NCBI RefSeq assembly: GCF_003955715.1
Contig: NZ_CP034463.1
Coordinates: 1,736,001 to 1,800,000 of the forward strand
DNA length: 64,000 bases
Source: Streptomyces aquilus
Lineage (GTDB): Bacteria; Actinomycetota; Actinomycetes; Streptomycetales; Streptomycetaceae
Direction of reading: 5' to 3'
Part shown: piece by piece, positions 1 to 7,466 of the stretch
Layout: every line of letters begins with the position of its first letter
Position numbering within the stretch: the first letter of the stretch is position 1
Made by a program: the position numbers and the translations under genes
The notes under the pieces: generated by a model
What the model was told of the DNA's origin: nothing
What the model saw: the letters and a program-made list of their open reading frames with translations, nothing else
Database searches by the model: none

Positions 1-430
1 CGAGGAGGAGAAGGAAGTGCAGGGCGCGGGCCGGCAGGTCCTGCGGGAGTCCGTCGGTGTCCAGCCGCAGGTTGGCCTGCCAGGCGGCCTGACACAGGAC
101 CGAGACGAACAGCCCGAGGAAGTCGGCGCCCAGCAGCGCGTCGGCGTGCTCGACCCGGACCACCGTCCCTCGTACGCCGCCGCTGTGGACATGCCGGTCG
201 TGCAGACAGTCCACGAGCGCGTCCCAGTTGCGGCCGAAACAGCCGGGGAAGGACAGCACGTCGGCGAAGGCGGCGAACACGGCAGCGGGGTCGGTGAGGT
301 GCCGTCCGTCGAGGCGGAACACCTCGCCGCCCCGGGCCCGCAGCTCGGCGGTCTCGGCCGCCGGCCACGGGTCGTCACAGCCGGCGACCACGACCCACGG
401 CGGGCGGCGTTCGGTGAGCCAGGCGTGCAT
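1..430 (-). CDS. Barstar family protein (partial, C-terminus off the window)
   Basis: The gene runs off the left edge; about 143 codons are visible and uninterrupted. The protein opens MHAWLTERRPPW and carries the block FGRNWDALVDCL near residues 70-80, which matches the barstar (barnase inhibitor) fold family. Barstar proteins are cytosolic inhibitors of secreted ribonucleases. Streptomyces genomes hold several orphan members whose targets are unknown, and no ribonuclease gene lies beside this one in the window. The ATG at 430 sits 4 bases after the stop of the PLP-enzyme gene on the same strand, so the two are probably co-transcribed and translationally coupled. The family call is firm; the biological target is unknown. 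Confidence 0.85.
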   Translation of the reverse strand, partial: MHAWLTERRPPWVVVAGCDDPWPAAETAELRARGGEVFRLDGRHLTDPAAVFAAFADVLSFPGCFGRNWDALVDCLHDRHVHSGGVRGTVVRVEHADALLGADFLGLFVSVLCQAAWQANLRLDTDGLPQDLPARALHFLLLL

Positions 431-434
431 GGCC

Positions 435-1640
435 TCAGCGCGCCAGGAAGTCGGCCAGGCCCGTCAGGAGCCGGTCGACGTCGTCCGTGTCGTTGTAGGG
501 CGCGAGGCCGATGCGCAGTCCGCCGGTGTCGCCGAGGCCGAGCCGCCGGGAGGCCTCGATCGCGTAGAAGGAGCCGGACGGCGCGTGGACGCCGCGGTCG
601 GCGAGGAAGCGGTAGGCGTCCACCGTGCCGTGTTCCTCGAAGGTCAGCAGCAGGGTGGGCGTGCGGTCGGCCGCCCGGGAGTGGATCGTGATCCCGTCGA
701 GCGCGGCCAGCCCCTTGTCCAACTGCGTGCGCAGGACCTGCTCGTGGGCTTCGAGTGCCGTGAACGACGCCTCCAGGCGCTGTCGTCGCGGTCCCGTGGC
801 CTCGGTGTCCATGCCCGCGAGGAAGTCGACGGCCGCCCGGGTGCCGGCCAGGAACTCGTAGGGCAGCGTGCCCAGTTCGAAGCGTTCCGGCACGACGTCG
901 GTGGACGGCAGGAGCTTGTCGGGGTGCAGGGTCTCCAGCAACTCCGGGCGGGCGGCGAGGACTCCGTGGTGCGGGCCGAGGAACTTGTACGCGGAGCAGA
1001 CGTAGAAGTCGGCGCCGAGCCGTGACAGGTCGAGCAGGGCGTGCGCGGTGTGGTGGACGCCGTCGACGTGGACCAACGCCCCTGCCTCGTGGGCCAGTCG
1101 GGAGATCGCGGGGATGTCGGGGCGGGTGCCGATGAGGTTGGAGGCGGCGGTCACGGCGACCAGCCGGGTCCGCTCGGAGAGCACGGCACGGATGTCGTCG
1201 ACGGTCAACTCGCCGGTGGCCGGGTCGAAGTCGGCCCAGCGCACGACGGCTCCGACGCGGTCGGCGGCCTGCACCCACGGGCGGATGTTCGCGTCGTGGT
1301 CGAGCCGGGTGACGACCACCTCGTCGCCGGGCGACCACGCCTTGGCGAGGGTGCGGGAGAAATCGTAGGTGAGCTGGGTGGCGCTGCGGCCGAAGACGAT
1401 GCCGGACGCCTCCGCGCCCAGCAGGTCGGCGAGGGCGGCGCGGGTCTCGGTGACGATCGTCTCGGCGTTGCGCTCCCCCGGTACGCCGTGGCCGCGGTTC
1501 GACAGGGGGTGGGCCAGGGCGTCGGCGATGGCGTCGATGACGGGGCGGGGTGTCTGGGTGCCGCCGGGGCCGTCGAAGTGGGCCGTGCCGGCCGCGAGGG
1601 CGGGGAACCGGGAGCGGAGGGCGGCGATGTCGTACGTCAC
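435..1640 (-). CDS. Cysteine desulfurase-like PLP-dependent protein (class V aminotransferase fold)
   Basis: A 401-residue class V aminotransferase-fold protein. Conserved features are the cofactor aspartate/histidine stretch HVDGVHH and the Schiff-base lysine in SAYKFLGPHHG. In true cysteine desulfurases the C-terminal domain carries a catalytic Cys after an R-x-G motif. Here the matching segment reads RGVHAPSGSFYA, with no Cys, as in the 'cysteine desulfurase-like' subfamily, so sulfur transfer should not be assumed. The start is the GTG at 1640, which has GAAGGAG about 6 bases upstream; an in-frame ATG 30 codons earlier lacks such a site. It is followed after 4 bases by the barstar-like gene. 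The substrate is unknown. Confidence 0.85.
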   Translation of the reverse strand: MTYDIAALRSRFPALAAGTAHFDGPGGTQTPRPVIDAIADALAHPLSNRGHGVPGERNAETIVTETRAALADLLGAEASGIVFGRSATQLTYDFSRTLAKAWSPGDEVVVTRLDHDANIRPWVQAADRVGAVVRWADFDPATGELTVDDIRAVLSERTRLVAVTAASNLIGTRPDIPAISRLAHEAGALVHVDGVHHTAHALLDLSRLGADFYVCSAYKFLGPHHGVLAARPELLETLHPDKLLPSTDVVPERFELGTLPYEFLAGTRAAVDFLAGMDTEATGPRRQRLEASFTALEAHEQVLRTQLDKGLAALDGITIHSRAADRTPTLLLTFEEHGTVDAYRFLADRGVHAPSGSFYAIEASRRLGLGDTGGLRIGLAPYNDTDDVDRLLTGLADFLAR

Positions 1641-1796
1641 GTGCAGCTCCTTCGAGGGTGGCCGGTGCACGAGTCAACCTCATCACGCGGGCGCGGGTGA
1701 CCTCGCCCCCCGCGTGACGGAGCCTGAACGTCCGAGGGGTGATCGGCGTCCCAGGAGTGACGTGCTCCGCGGGGGGCGACGAACGAAGGGACCACG

Positions 1797-2243
1797 ATGA
1801 CGGTCGTACGCATGGGTGCCGGGCTGCTCGCCGTGGCCGGACTGATCTGCACGGTGGCCGGCTGCGGCGCGGAGACCTCCTCGGCCTCGGCTCCGAAGGA
1901 GGTGACGTGGGAGGAGCCCGCCGCGTACACCTACACCCTGACGTCCAGCGAGGGGGAGCGGTCCCTCATCGGCAGGTTCCGGGTCACCGTCAGGGACGGC
2001 AAGGTCACGGAGGCGGTCGGTCTGGACGACAGCGCACGCCGGGTCGTCGAGCGGGCGCCGGACCAAGTGCCCACGCTGGGAGCCCTGTTGGGAGCGCTGA
2101 AACAGGCCCGGAGCGACGGCGCGGACACCGCGGAGGCCGAGTACGCGGCTGACGGGCACCCGGAGCGGATCTTCCTGGACTGGGACGAGAACGCGGTCGA
2201 CGACGAGGAACGGTACGTCGTCGAGTCGTACGAACCCGCCTAA
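1797..2243 (+). CDS. DUF6174-type lipoprotein
   Basis: A 148-residue secreted lipoprotein. Residues 1-23 form a signal peptide ending in the lipobox VAGC, so the mature protein should be anchored to the outer face of the membrane by the Cys. The body (YTYTLTSSEGERSLIGRFRV and the acidic end FLDWDENAVDDEERY) resembles the DUF6174 family, small extracytoplasmic proteins without a known function. In relatives the first strand often carries Cys; here it reads SSEGE. The ATG at 1797 has GAAGGGA upstream. Its stop overlaps by 4 bases the stop of the convergent lipoprotein gene. Confidence 0.75.
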   Translation: MTVVRMGAGLLAVAGLICTVAGCGAETSSASAPKEVTWEEPAAYTYTLTSSEGERSLIGRFRVTVRDGKVTEAVGLDDSARRVVERAPDQVPTLGALLGALKQARSDGADTAEAEYAADGHPERIFLDWDENAVDDEERYVVESYEPA

Positions 2244-2689
2244 CGGCTCGTGCCCCGCAACCGCTGGACGGTTCCGCCGATCCTGGGGCGGGCCTCCTCC
2301 AGGAGGTTCTCCTCGGCGCTGACGGCCCAGCGTGTGCCGACGAGGTAGGTGCCGCCGTAGAGGGAGGCCGCGTCCAGCCAGGTCAGTTTGAGGCGCTCCT
2401 CGGGGAAGGTCGTGATGAGGTAGTCGCCCTTGGCGCCGTGGCAGGTGCCTTCCCGCAGTTCGTCCGCCTCCGTGCGGATCTCGGCCTCGCAGCCGATCAG
2501 TCCGGCGATGACCTCTACCTTCGCCGGGGCGACGACCCCGGCGGAGGGGGCCGAGGTGACGACGGTGTCGGCGGCGGCCTTCCGGGCGTCTTCCTTCTCG
2601 CCCCCGCCGCAGCCCGCGGTCAGGGGGAGGAGGGCCAGGCTTCCGACCGCCGCCGCCGTGCGCAGCGGGTGTGGGGTGGACCGGGGCAC
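2240..2689 (-). CDS. Uncharacterised lipoprotein
   Basis: A 149-residue protein with a signal peptide and lipobox (LTAGC, Cys near residue 26), followed by a Gly/Lys/Glu linker and a small globular domain containing two Cys (IGCEAEI and GTCHG) that could form a disulfide. I do not recognise the domain; the phrase KGDYLITTFPEERLKLTWLD suggests a small beta-rich extracytoplasmic domain. The GTG start at 2689 is preceded by GGAGAGG. The gene lies downstream of the XRE regulator on the same strand, with a 63-base gap that contains a long inverted repeat, and ends tail-to-tail with the DUF6174 gene. The lipoprotein nature is clear; the function is unknown. Confidence 0.7.
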   Translation of the reverse strand: MPRSTPHPLRTAAAVGSLALLPLTAGCGGGEKEDARKAAADTVVTSAPSAGVVAPAKVEVIAGLIGCEAEIRTEADELREGTCHGAKGDYLITTFPEERLKLTWLDAASLYGGTYLVGTRWAVSAEENLLEEARPRIGGTVQRLRGTSR

Positions 2690-2733
2690 GTACCTCTCCG
2701 TTCGGCAGGGGGATCCTGACGCCCAGAGGTACG
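2689..2733. other. Inverted repeat between XRE regulator and lipoprotein gene
   Basis: Nine-base arms CGTACCTCT (2689-2697) and AGAGGTACG (2725-2733) are perfectly complementary across a 27-base spacer. The left arm touches the GTG start of the lipoprotein and covers its ribosome binding site. In RNA read leftward the structure could terminate the regulator transcript or mask translation of the lipoprotein; alternatively it is a pair of protein-binding half-sites. The sequence shows only the symmetry. Confidence 0.4.
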
Positions 2734-2752
2734 GGAGAGCCGCCGGGGCCGT

Positions 2753-3592
2753 TCAGCTCACGCTCATGGCGCTGAGCAGCCGGAGCGAGGCGGCCGTCTC
2801 CGAACCCGGCTCGACGTTGTAGACGCACAGGGTCTGGTCGGTGTCGCCGGGCGGTTCGAAGGACTCGTAGGAGAAGTGGAGTTCGCCGACGAGGGGGTGG
2901 TGGTAGTGCTTGGTGCCGTGGGTGCGGTGGAGCACCCGGTGGTCGTTCCACCAGCCGCTGAACTCGGGGCACTTCAGGGTGAGTTCGCCGACGAGGTCGG
3001 CCAACTGCCGGTCCTGCGGGTACCGTCCGGCCTCCAGGCGGAGCACGGCGACCGTGTCGGTGGCGATCTGCTCCCAGTCGCCGACGCGGGTGCGGGCCTC
3101 GGGATCGAGGAGGTAGTAGCGGGCCAGGTTGCGGCGGTTGGCGGGGAGCGCCTCGAAGTCGGTGAGGACCTCGCGGGCGAGGCGGTTGGCGGCCAGGACG
3201 TCGGTGCGGCGGCCCAGGACGAACGCGGGCACGTGGTCGAGGGTCTGGAGCATCAGGTGCAGGCCCGGCCGGACCCGCTGCGGGGCGACCGGGGCGCGGC
3301 GCGGTGCGGACGGGCGGGCCAGCAGGTCGGTGAGGTGCTCGCGTTCGGAGAGGTCGAGCTGGAGGGCCCGGGCGAGGGCCTCGACGACCTCGGGTGAGGG
3401 GTTCTGGGCGCGGCCCTGTTCGAGGCGGGTGTAGTACTCGGTGCTCACCCCGGCCAGGCGGGCCGCCTCGTCGCGGCGCAGTCCGGGGACCCGGCGGGCG
3501 CGGCCGTCCTCGGGCAGCCCGGCCCGGTCGGGGGTGAGGCGGGCCCTGCGGGAGCGCAGGAAGTCGGCGAGTTCTCTGCCACGGTCGTCCAT
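2753..3592 (-). CDS. XRE-family regulator with MmyB-type ligand domain
   Basis: A 279-residue transcription factor. The N-terminal helix-turn-helix (about residues 45-80; DEAARLAGVSTEYYTRLEQG) is followed by an MmyB-like ligand-sensing domain (PAFVLGRRTDVLAANRLA to about residue 270), a PAS-related fold thought to bind a small hydrophobic ligand. Such regulators in actinobacteria very often sit divergent to short-chain dehydrogenases and control them, exactly as here with the SDR at 3785. The ATG at 3592 gives the usual family length; the reading frame stays open far upstream but has no regulator homology there. The shared 192-base intergenic region contains repeated ACCTGCC elements that may be its operator. 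Confidence 0.9.
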   Translation of the reverse strand: MDDRGRELADFLRSRRARLTPDRAGLPEDGRARRVPGLRRDEAARLAGVSTEYYTRLEQGRAQNPSPEVVEALARALQLDLSEREHLTDLLARPSAPRRAPVAPQRVRPGLHLMLQTLDHVPAFVLGRRTDVLAANRLAREVLTDFEALPANRRNLARYYLLDPEARTRVGDWEQIATDTVAVLRLEAGRYPQDRQLADLVGELTLKCPEFSGWWNDHRVLHRTHGTKHYHHPLVGELHFSYESFEPPGDTDQTLCVYNVEPGSETAASLRLLSAMSVS

Positions 3593-3620
3593 GCCGTCCA
3601 GTCTGCCGAAGGCGGAGGTG

Positions 3621-3672
3621 ACCTGCCCCGGCGTGGGTGGTCCTGCCGGTACCTGCCTCGCGGATACCTGCC
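3621..3672. promoter_or_regulatory. Cluster of ACCTGCC direct repeats, candidate operator
   Basis: ACCTGCC occurs at 3621-3627, 3651-3657 and 3666-3672, with the near-copy TCCTGCC at 3641-3647, in the intergenic region between the divergent XRE regulator and SDR gene. The last three are 10 and 15 bases apart. Clustering in the shared control region suggests binding sites for the MmyB-type regulator, but no experiment or comparison supports this here. Confidence 0.35.
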
Positions 3673-3784
3673 CGGTCAGGGCACTTTCCGGCGCCCCGCG
3701 AGGGCTCGGCGGGCGGTTGTCTGGATGAGGGCCGCAGCGGCCCGCTTCTCCACTCCTTGTTCCGCACTCCGGAAGGCATCCCTC

Positions 3785-4555
3785 ATGACCACCTCCGCAC
3801 TCCCCCTCTCCGGCCGTGTCGCGGTCGTCACCGGCGCTTCCAGCGGTCTCGGCGAGGCCACCGCCGAGCACCTGGCCGCGCTGGGCGCCCGGGTCGCCGT
3901 GCTGGCGCGTCGCGCCGGGCGGCTGGACGATCTGGTCGCCCGGATCGAGAAGAACGGCGGCCAGGCCCTCGCCCTCTCCGTGGACGTCACCGACGCGGCG
4001 GCGGTCCAGGCGGCCGCCGACCGGGTGGCGGCCGAACTCGGGGGCGCCGACCTGCTGTTCAACAACGCCGGCGTCATGCTCCCCGCCCCCGTCGAGGAGT
4101 TGGCGACGGAGCAGTGGCGGCAGCAGATCGACCTCAACGTCAACGGTCTGATGAACGCCATCGCGGCCTTCACACCGCAGTTGGTGGCGTCCGCCGCCGA
4201 GCGCGGTGTGGCCGACCTGATCAACACCTCGTCGATCGCGGCCCAGAACGTCTTCCCGACCTTCGCCGTCTACTCCGCGACGAAGGCGTACGTCAGCCAT
4301 CTCTCCCGGCACCTCCGGGTCGAGCTGGGCCCGAAGAACGTCCGCGTCTCGGCGCTGGAGCCCGGCATCGTCGGCACCGAACTCCAGGGCCATGTCACCG
4401 ACGAGGGCGCCCGCGCCTGGCTGGACGGGGCCCGCGAGTCGATGGAGTGGCTCGTCCCGCAGGACATCGCCGAGACCGTCGGGTTCATCGCGTCGCTGCC
4501 GCCGCGGGTGAACGTCCAGCAGGTCACGGTCATGCCGACCGGCCAGGCGAACTGA
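3785..4555 (+). CDS. SDR family NAD(P)-dependent oxidoreductase
   Basis: A 256-residue classical short-chain dehydrogenase/reductase. It shows the cofactor motif TGASSGLG (about residues 15-22), NNAG (about 92-95), the catalytic Ser in INTSSIA and the YSATK catalytic dyad (about residues 160-164). The substrate cannot be read from sequence; the family reduces or oxidises carbonyl/alcohol groups with NAD(P)(H) in the cytoplasm. GGAAGG lies 8 bases before the ATG at 3785; longer upstream starts in frame lack a binding site. The gene is divergent from the MmyB-type regulator, which probably represses it. Confidence 0.92.
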   Translation: MTTSALPLSGRVAVVTGASSGLGEATAEHLAALGARVAVLARRAGRLDDLVARIEKNGGQALALSVDVTDAAAVQAAADRVAAELGGADLLFNNAGVMLPAPVEELATEQWRQQIDLNVNGLMNAIAAFTPQLVASAAERGVADLINTSSIAAQNVFPTFAVYSATKAYVSHLSRHLRVELGPKNVRVSALEPGIVGTELQGHVTDEGARAWLDGARESMEWLVPQDIAETVGFIASLPPRVNVQQVTVMPTGQAN

Positions 4556-4605
4556 CCGCCACGACGCGGGCCGCGCGAGGCATCGAGCTAATGTTGTGCA
4601 CTTTA

Positions 4606-4634
4606 TTGACGGCAGTTAACTGAGGGCCTAATTT
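4606..4634 (+). promoter_or_regulatory. Sigma-70-type promoter with palindrome in the spacer (MHS transporter)
   Basis: TTGACG (4606-4611) and TAATTT (4629-4634) are separated by 17 bases, a near-ideal HrdB-type promoter in an otherwise G+C-rich region. The spacer holds the perfect 10-base palindrome CAGTTAACTG (4613-4622), well placed for a repressor that blocks polymerase. Transcription should begin near 4641, leaving a leader of about 93 bases before the transporter ATG. Confidence 0.65.
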
Positions 4635-4651
4635 CGCGGTGTCCTTCCCCG

Positions 4652-4725
4652 CTCATGAGAGACCGCTCTCAAGGGTCACCGCTCCCAAGCGGTCACCCCC
4701 TCTCATGGCAGACCGCTCTCAAGGG
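4652..4725 (+). repeat. Duplicated 24-base element in the transporter leader
   Basis: Positions 4652-4675 and 4702-4725 are two copies of one 24-base element (22 of 24 identical) spaced 50 bases apart; both contain GACCGCTCTCAAGGG. The second copy supplies the AGGGAGA ribosome binding site of the transporter at 4734. Between them ACCGCT (4679-4684) and AGCGGT (4689-4694) form a short hairpin. The two copies could pair with alternative partners, exposing or hiding the ribosome binding site. Confidence 0.6.
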
Positions 4726-4733
4726 AGACCGCG

Positions 4734-6086
4734 ATGCCCTCGTCCCCCGTCGCCGCACCGCCCACGGCCTCCGAACGGACCCGCCAGCTGCGCCGAGTGG
4801 CCCTCTCCGGGCTGCTCGGCACGGCTGTGGAGTTCTACGACTTCCTCGTCTACGGCACCGTCGCCGCGCTCGTCTTCGGCGAACTGTTCTTCCCGGGCGC
4901 CGACCCGGCCGTGGGCACGATCGCCGCCTTCGGCACCTTCGCCGCCGGTTATGTCGCCCGCCCGCTCGGCGGCGTCCTCTTCGGCCACTTCGGCGACCGG
5001 CTCGGCCGCAAGTCGATGCTGCTGCTCACGATGGGCCTGATGGGCGGCGCCAGCTTCCTCATCGGGCTGCTGCCCACGTACGACACGATCGGCGTGTGGG
5101 CGCCGGTCCTGCTGATCGCCCTGCGCGTCGTCCAGGGCGTCGCGATCGGCGGCGAGTGGGGCGGCGCCACCCTGATGGTCGTGGAGCACGCCGGGGAGCG
5201 GCGCCGCGGCCTGTGGTCCAGCTTCACGCAGATGGGAGCCCCGCTCGGCTCCCTGCTCTCCACGGCCGTCGTGGCGTACGTCGTGACGCTGCCGAAGGAC
5301 GAGTTCGCGGCCTGGGGCTGGCGGCTGCCGTTCCTGCTGAGCGTCGTCCTGCTCGGCGTCGGCATGTTCGTCCGGCTGAAGGTGGTGGAGAGCCCGCTGT
5401 TCGCCGAGGTGAAGAAGGACAGCGCCGAGTCGCGGCTGCCGATCCTCGACGTGCTGCGCAACCCGCGCCCGGTGCTGCTGGCCTGCTGCGTCGGCATCGG
5501 CGCCTTCACCGCCCAGTCCCTGCTGACCAGTTACCTGATCGCGTACGCCACGGGCATCGGATACGCCCGTCCGCAGGTGCTGGACGCCCTCACCGTCTCC
5601 GCCTGTGTCGCCCTCGTGGTGCTGCCGTGCGCCTCCGCGCTCTCGGACCGCATCGGCCGCCGCCCGGTCGTGCTCGCCGGAGCCGTCGCCTCGGCCGCGC
5701 TCGCCTTCCCCGTGCTCTCGCTGGTCGACTCGAAGTCGCCGGGGCTGCTGATCCTGGCGGTCGTCCTCGGTCACGGCATCGCCCAGTCCACGATGTACGG
5801 CCCGCTGGGCGCCCTGCTCACCGAGATGTTCGGCACCAAGGTCCGCTACACCGGCGCCTCGCTCGGCTACCAGGGCGCGACCCTCATCGGCGCCGGCTTC
5901 TCCCCCATGATCGCCGGGAGCCTGGTGGCGGGCAGCGACAGCGGCACGCCGGTCGCCTGGCTGCTGTGCGGCGGCGCCGCGATCACCGCGCTGACCGTGT
6001 GCTTCGTCCGCGAGACCCACCGCACGACCCTCACCGAGCCCGTCGCACAGCCCACCACCCCCCACACGGAGGAGATCTCCGCATGA
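4734..6086 (+). CDS. MFS transporter, metabolite:proton symporter (MHS) family
   Basis: A 450-residue integral membrane protein with about twelve hydrophobic segments. The N-terminal block SGLLGTAVEFYDFLVYG and the loop FGHFGDRLGRKS (about residues 80-92) are typical of the MHS branch of the major facilitator superfamily, which imports organic acids and zwitterions (shikimate, alpha-ketoglutarate, proline/betaine types) with protons. IGGEWGGA (about residue 140) is another MHS hallmark. The substrate is not predictable. The ATG at 4734 follows AGGGAGA. The last four bases overlap the ATG of the secreted hydrolase (ATGA), so the two are co-translated, perhaps linking extracellular hydrolysis to uptake of the product. 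Confidence 0.92.
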   Translation: MPSSPVAAPPTASERTRQLRRVALSGLLGTAVEFYDFLVYGTVAALVFGELFFPGADPAVGTIAAFGTFAAGYVARPLGGVLFGHFGDRLGRKSMLLLTMGLMGGASFLIGLLPTYDTIGVWAPVLLIALRVVQGVAIGGEWGGATLMVVEHAGERRRGLWSSFTQMGAPLGSLLSTAVVAYVVTLPKDEFAAWGWRLPFLLSVVLLGVGMFVRLKVVESPLFAEVKKDSAESRLPILDVLRNPRPVLLACCVGIGAFTAQSLLTSYLIAYATGIGYARPQVLDALTVSACVALVVLPCASALSDRIGRRPVVLAGAVASAALAFPVLSLVDSKSPGLLILAVVLGHGIAQSTMYGPLGALLTEMFGTKVRYTGASLGYQGATLIGAGFSPMIAGSLVAGSDSGTPVAWLLCGGAAITALTVCFVRETHRTTLTEPVAQPTTPHTEEISA

Positions 6087-7465
6087 CGACCCGTACCCGC
6101 ACGGCGTCCGCACTGGCACTCCTGCTCGCCGTCGCCGCCCTGCCCGCCACGGCAGCGGCGGCCACCACGGAGACCAGCCACATCGAGGGCCAACTCCCCT
6201 CCGGCGCGGCGTACATGATGGACGTGCCCGCCGACTGGAACGGCACCGTCCTGCTCTTCAGCCACGGCTACCGCGCCAAGGGCGGCCCCAACCCCGCCCA
6301 GAACGCGCCGAACGACCCGACCAAGTCCCTTCTGCTACGGCAGGGTTACGCCCTCGTCGGCTCCTCCTACGCGAGCACCGGCTGGGCGGTGACGGACGCG
6401 GTGCCGGACCAGCTCGCCACCCTCGCCGCCTTCAACGACCGCTTCGGAGCGGCCCGCCGGACCATCGCGTGGGGGCAGTCGTACGGCGGGCTCGTCACCA
6501 CCGCCCTCGCCGAGCGCGCCCCGCGGCGCATCGACGGTTCCCTGTCGATGTGCGGCCTCGTCCACGGCGGCGTCGCCAACTGGAACAACACCCTCGACCC
6601 GGTCTTCGCCCTCAAGACGCTCCTCGCGCCCGGCTCCGGCATCCCGCTCGTCGACATCCCGGACCAGGCCGCGGCGACCAACGCCGCCAACACGCTGACA
6701 GCCGCGGTGGATTCGGCGCAGACCACGGCCGCGGGGCGGGCCCGGATCGCGCTGGCCGCCGCCCTGCACAACATCCCCGTCTGGAACGACCCCTCCCAGA
6801 CCCGGCCCGCCGCCACCGACTGGGACAGCCAGCAGGCCAACCAGTACAGCGCTCTCAAGGGCCTGGTGCAGGTCCCCGCGTTCAGCTGGCGGCTGGAGGC
6901 CGAGACCCGGGCGGGTGGCAACATGTCCTGGAACACCGGGGTGGACTACGCTCGGCTCCTCGGACAGTCCTCCGTCCGCAAAGAGGTCACCGAGCTGTAC
7001 AAGAAGGCCGGTCTGTCGCTGCGGAAGGACCTCGCCGCCCTCAACAAGGCTCCGCGGATCTCCGCCGATCCGTCCGCAGTCGCCTGGATGCGGGGCACGA
7101 GCGCCTTCACCGGCAAGCTGACCAAGCCGCAGCTGGACATCCACACCATCGGCGACGCCCTCGTCCCGGTCCAGACGGAGAGCGCCCTCAAGCGCACGGT
7201 CACCGCCGCCGGAACGTCCGCCCTGCTGCGGCAGGCCTACGTCGACAACGCCGGGCACTGCACGTTCAGCCCGGCCGAGCAACTCGGCGCCCTGCACACG
7301 CTGGAGGACCGCATCGGGGCCGGCAAGTGGCCCGCCATGGATGCCGCCTCCCTCAACTCCCGGTCCACAGCCGCCGATTCCACGACTCCGGCCCGCTATG
7401 TGACGTACCGCCCGACGCCGTACCTGCGGCCGTACGACCTCGCGCACCCGGGCGACGGTCGCTAG
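6083..7465 (+). CDS. Secreted alpha/beta hydrolase
   Basis: A 460-residue exported protein. Residues 1-28 form a Sec signal peptide ending ATAAAA. The hydrolase fold shows the nucleophile elbow GQSYGG (Ser about 133), a late acid in HTIGDALVP and the catalytic His in DNAGHCTFSP. The substrate is unknown; an ester or peptide is possible. The ATG overlaps the stop of the MHS transporter by 4 bases, which argues that the hydrolase releases a compound taken up by that transporter. The frame is open upstream through the whole transporter, but that is a high-G+C artefact; the signal peptide and overlap fix the start. It converges with the lipoprotein gene at 7467. Confidence 0.85.
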   Translation: MTTRTRTASALALLLAVAALPATAAAATTETSHIEGQLPSGAAYMMDVPADWNGTVLLFSHGYRAKGGPNPAQNAPNDPTKSLLLRQGYALVGSSYASTGWAVTDAVPDQLATLAAFNDRFGAARRTIAWGQSYGGLVTTALAERAPRRIDGSLSMCGLVHGGVANWNNTLDPVFALKTLLAPGSGIPLVDIPDQAAATNAANTLTAAVDSAQTTAAGRARIALAAALHNIPVWNDPSQTRPAATDWDSQQANQYSALKGLVQVPAFSWRLEAETRAGGNMSWNTGVDYARLLGQSSVRKEVTELYKKAGLSLRKDLAALNKAPRISADPSAVAWMRGTSAFTGKLTKPQLDIHTIGDALVPVQTESALKRTVTAAGTSALLRQAYVDNAGHCTFSPAEQLGALHTLEDRIGAGKWPAMDAASLNSRSTAADSTTPARYVTYRPTPYLRPYDLAHPGDGR

Positions 7466-7466
7466 G

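Noticed and set aside
435..1640. Annotation of the PLP enzyme as a true cysteine desulfurase (SufS/IscS)
   Set aside because: The catalytic Cys region reads APSGSFYA without Cys, and no suf or isc partner genes are nearby.
1683..3779. A 698-codon open frame opposite and across several genes
   Set aside because: It is extremely Arg/Pro/Gly-rich and overlaps supported genes in other frames; no domain is recognisable.
4655..6082. An upstream extension of the secreted hydrolase frame through the whole transporter gene
   Set aside because: The extension is Arg/Pro-rich shadow sequence of the transporter. The signal peptide and the ATGA overlap place the real start at 6083.
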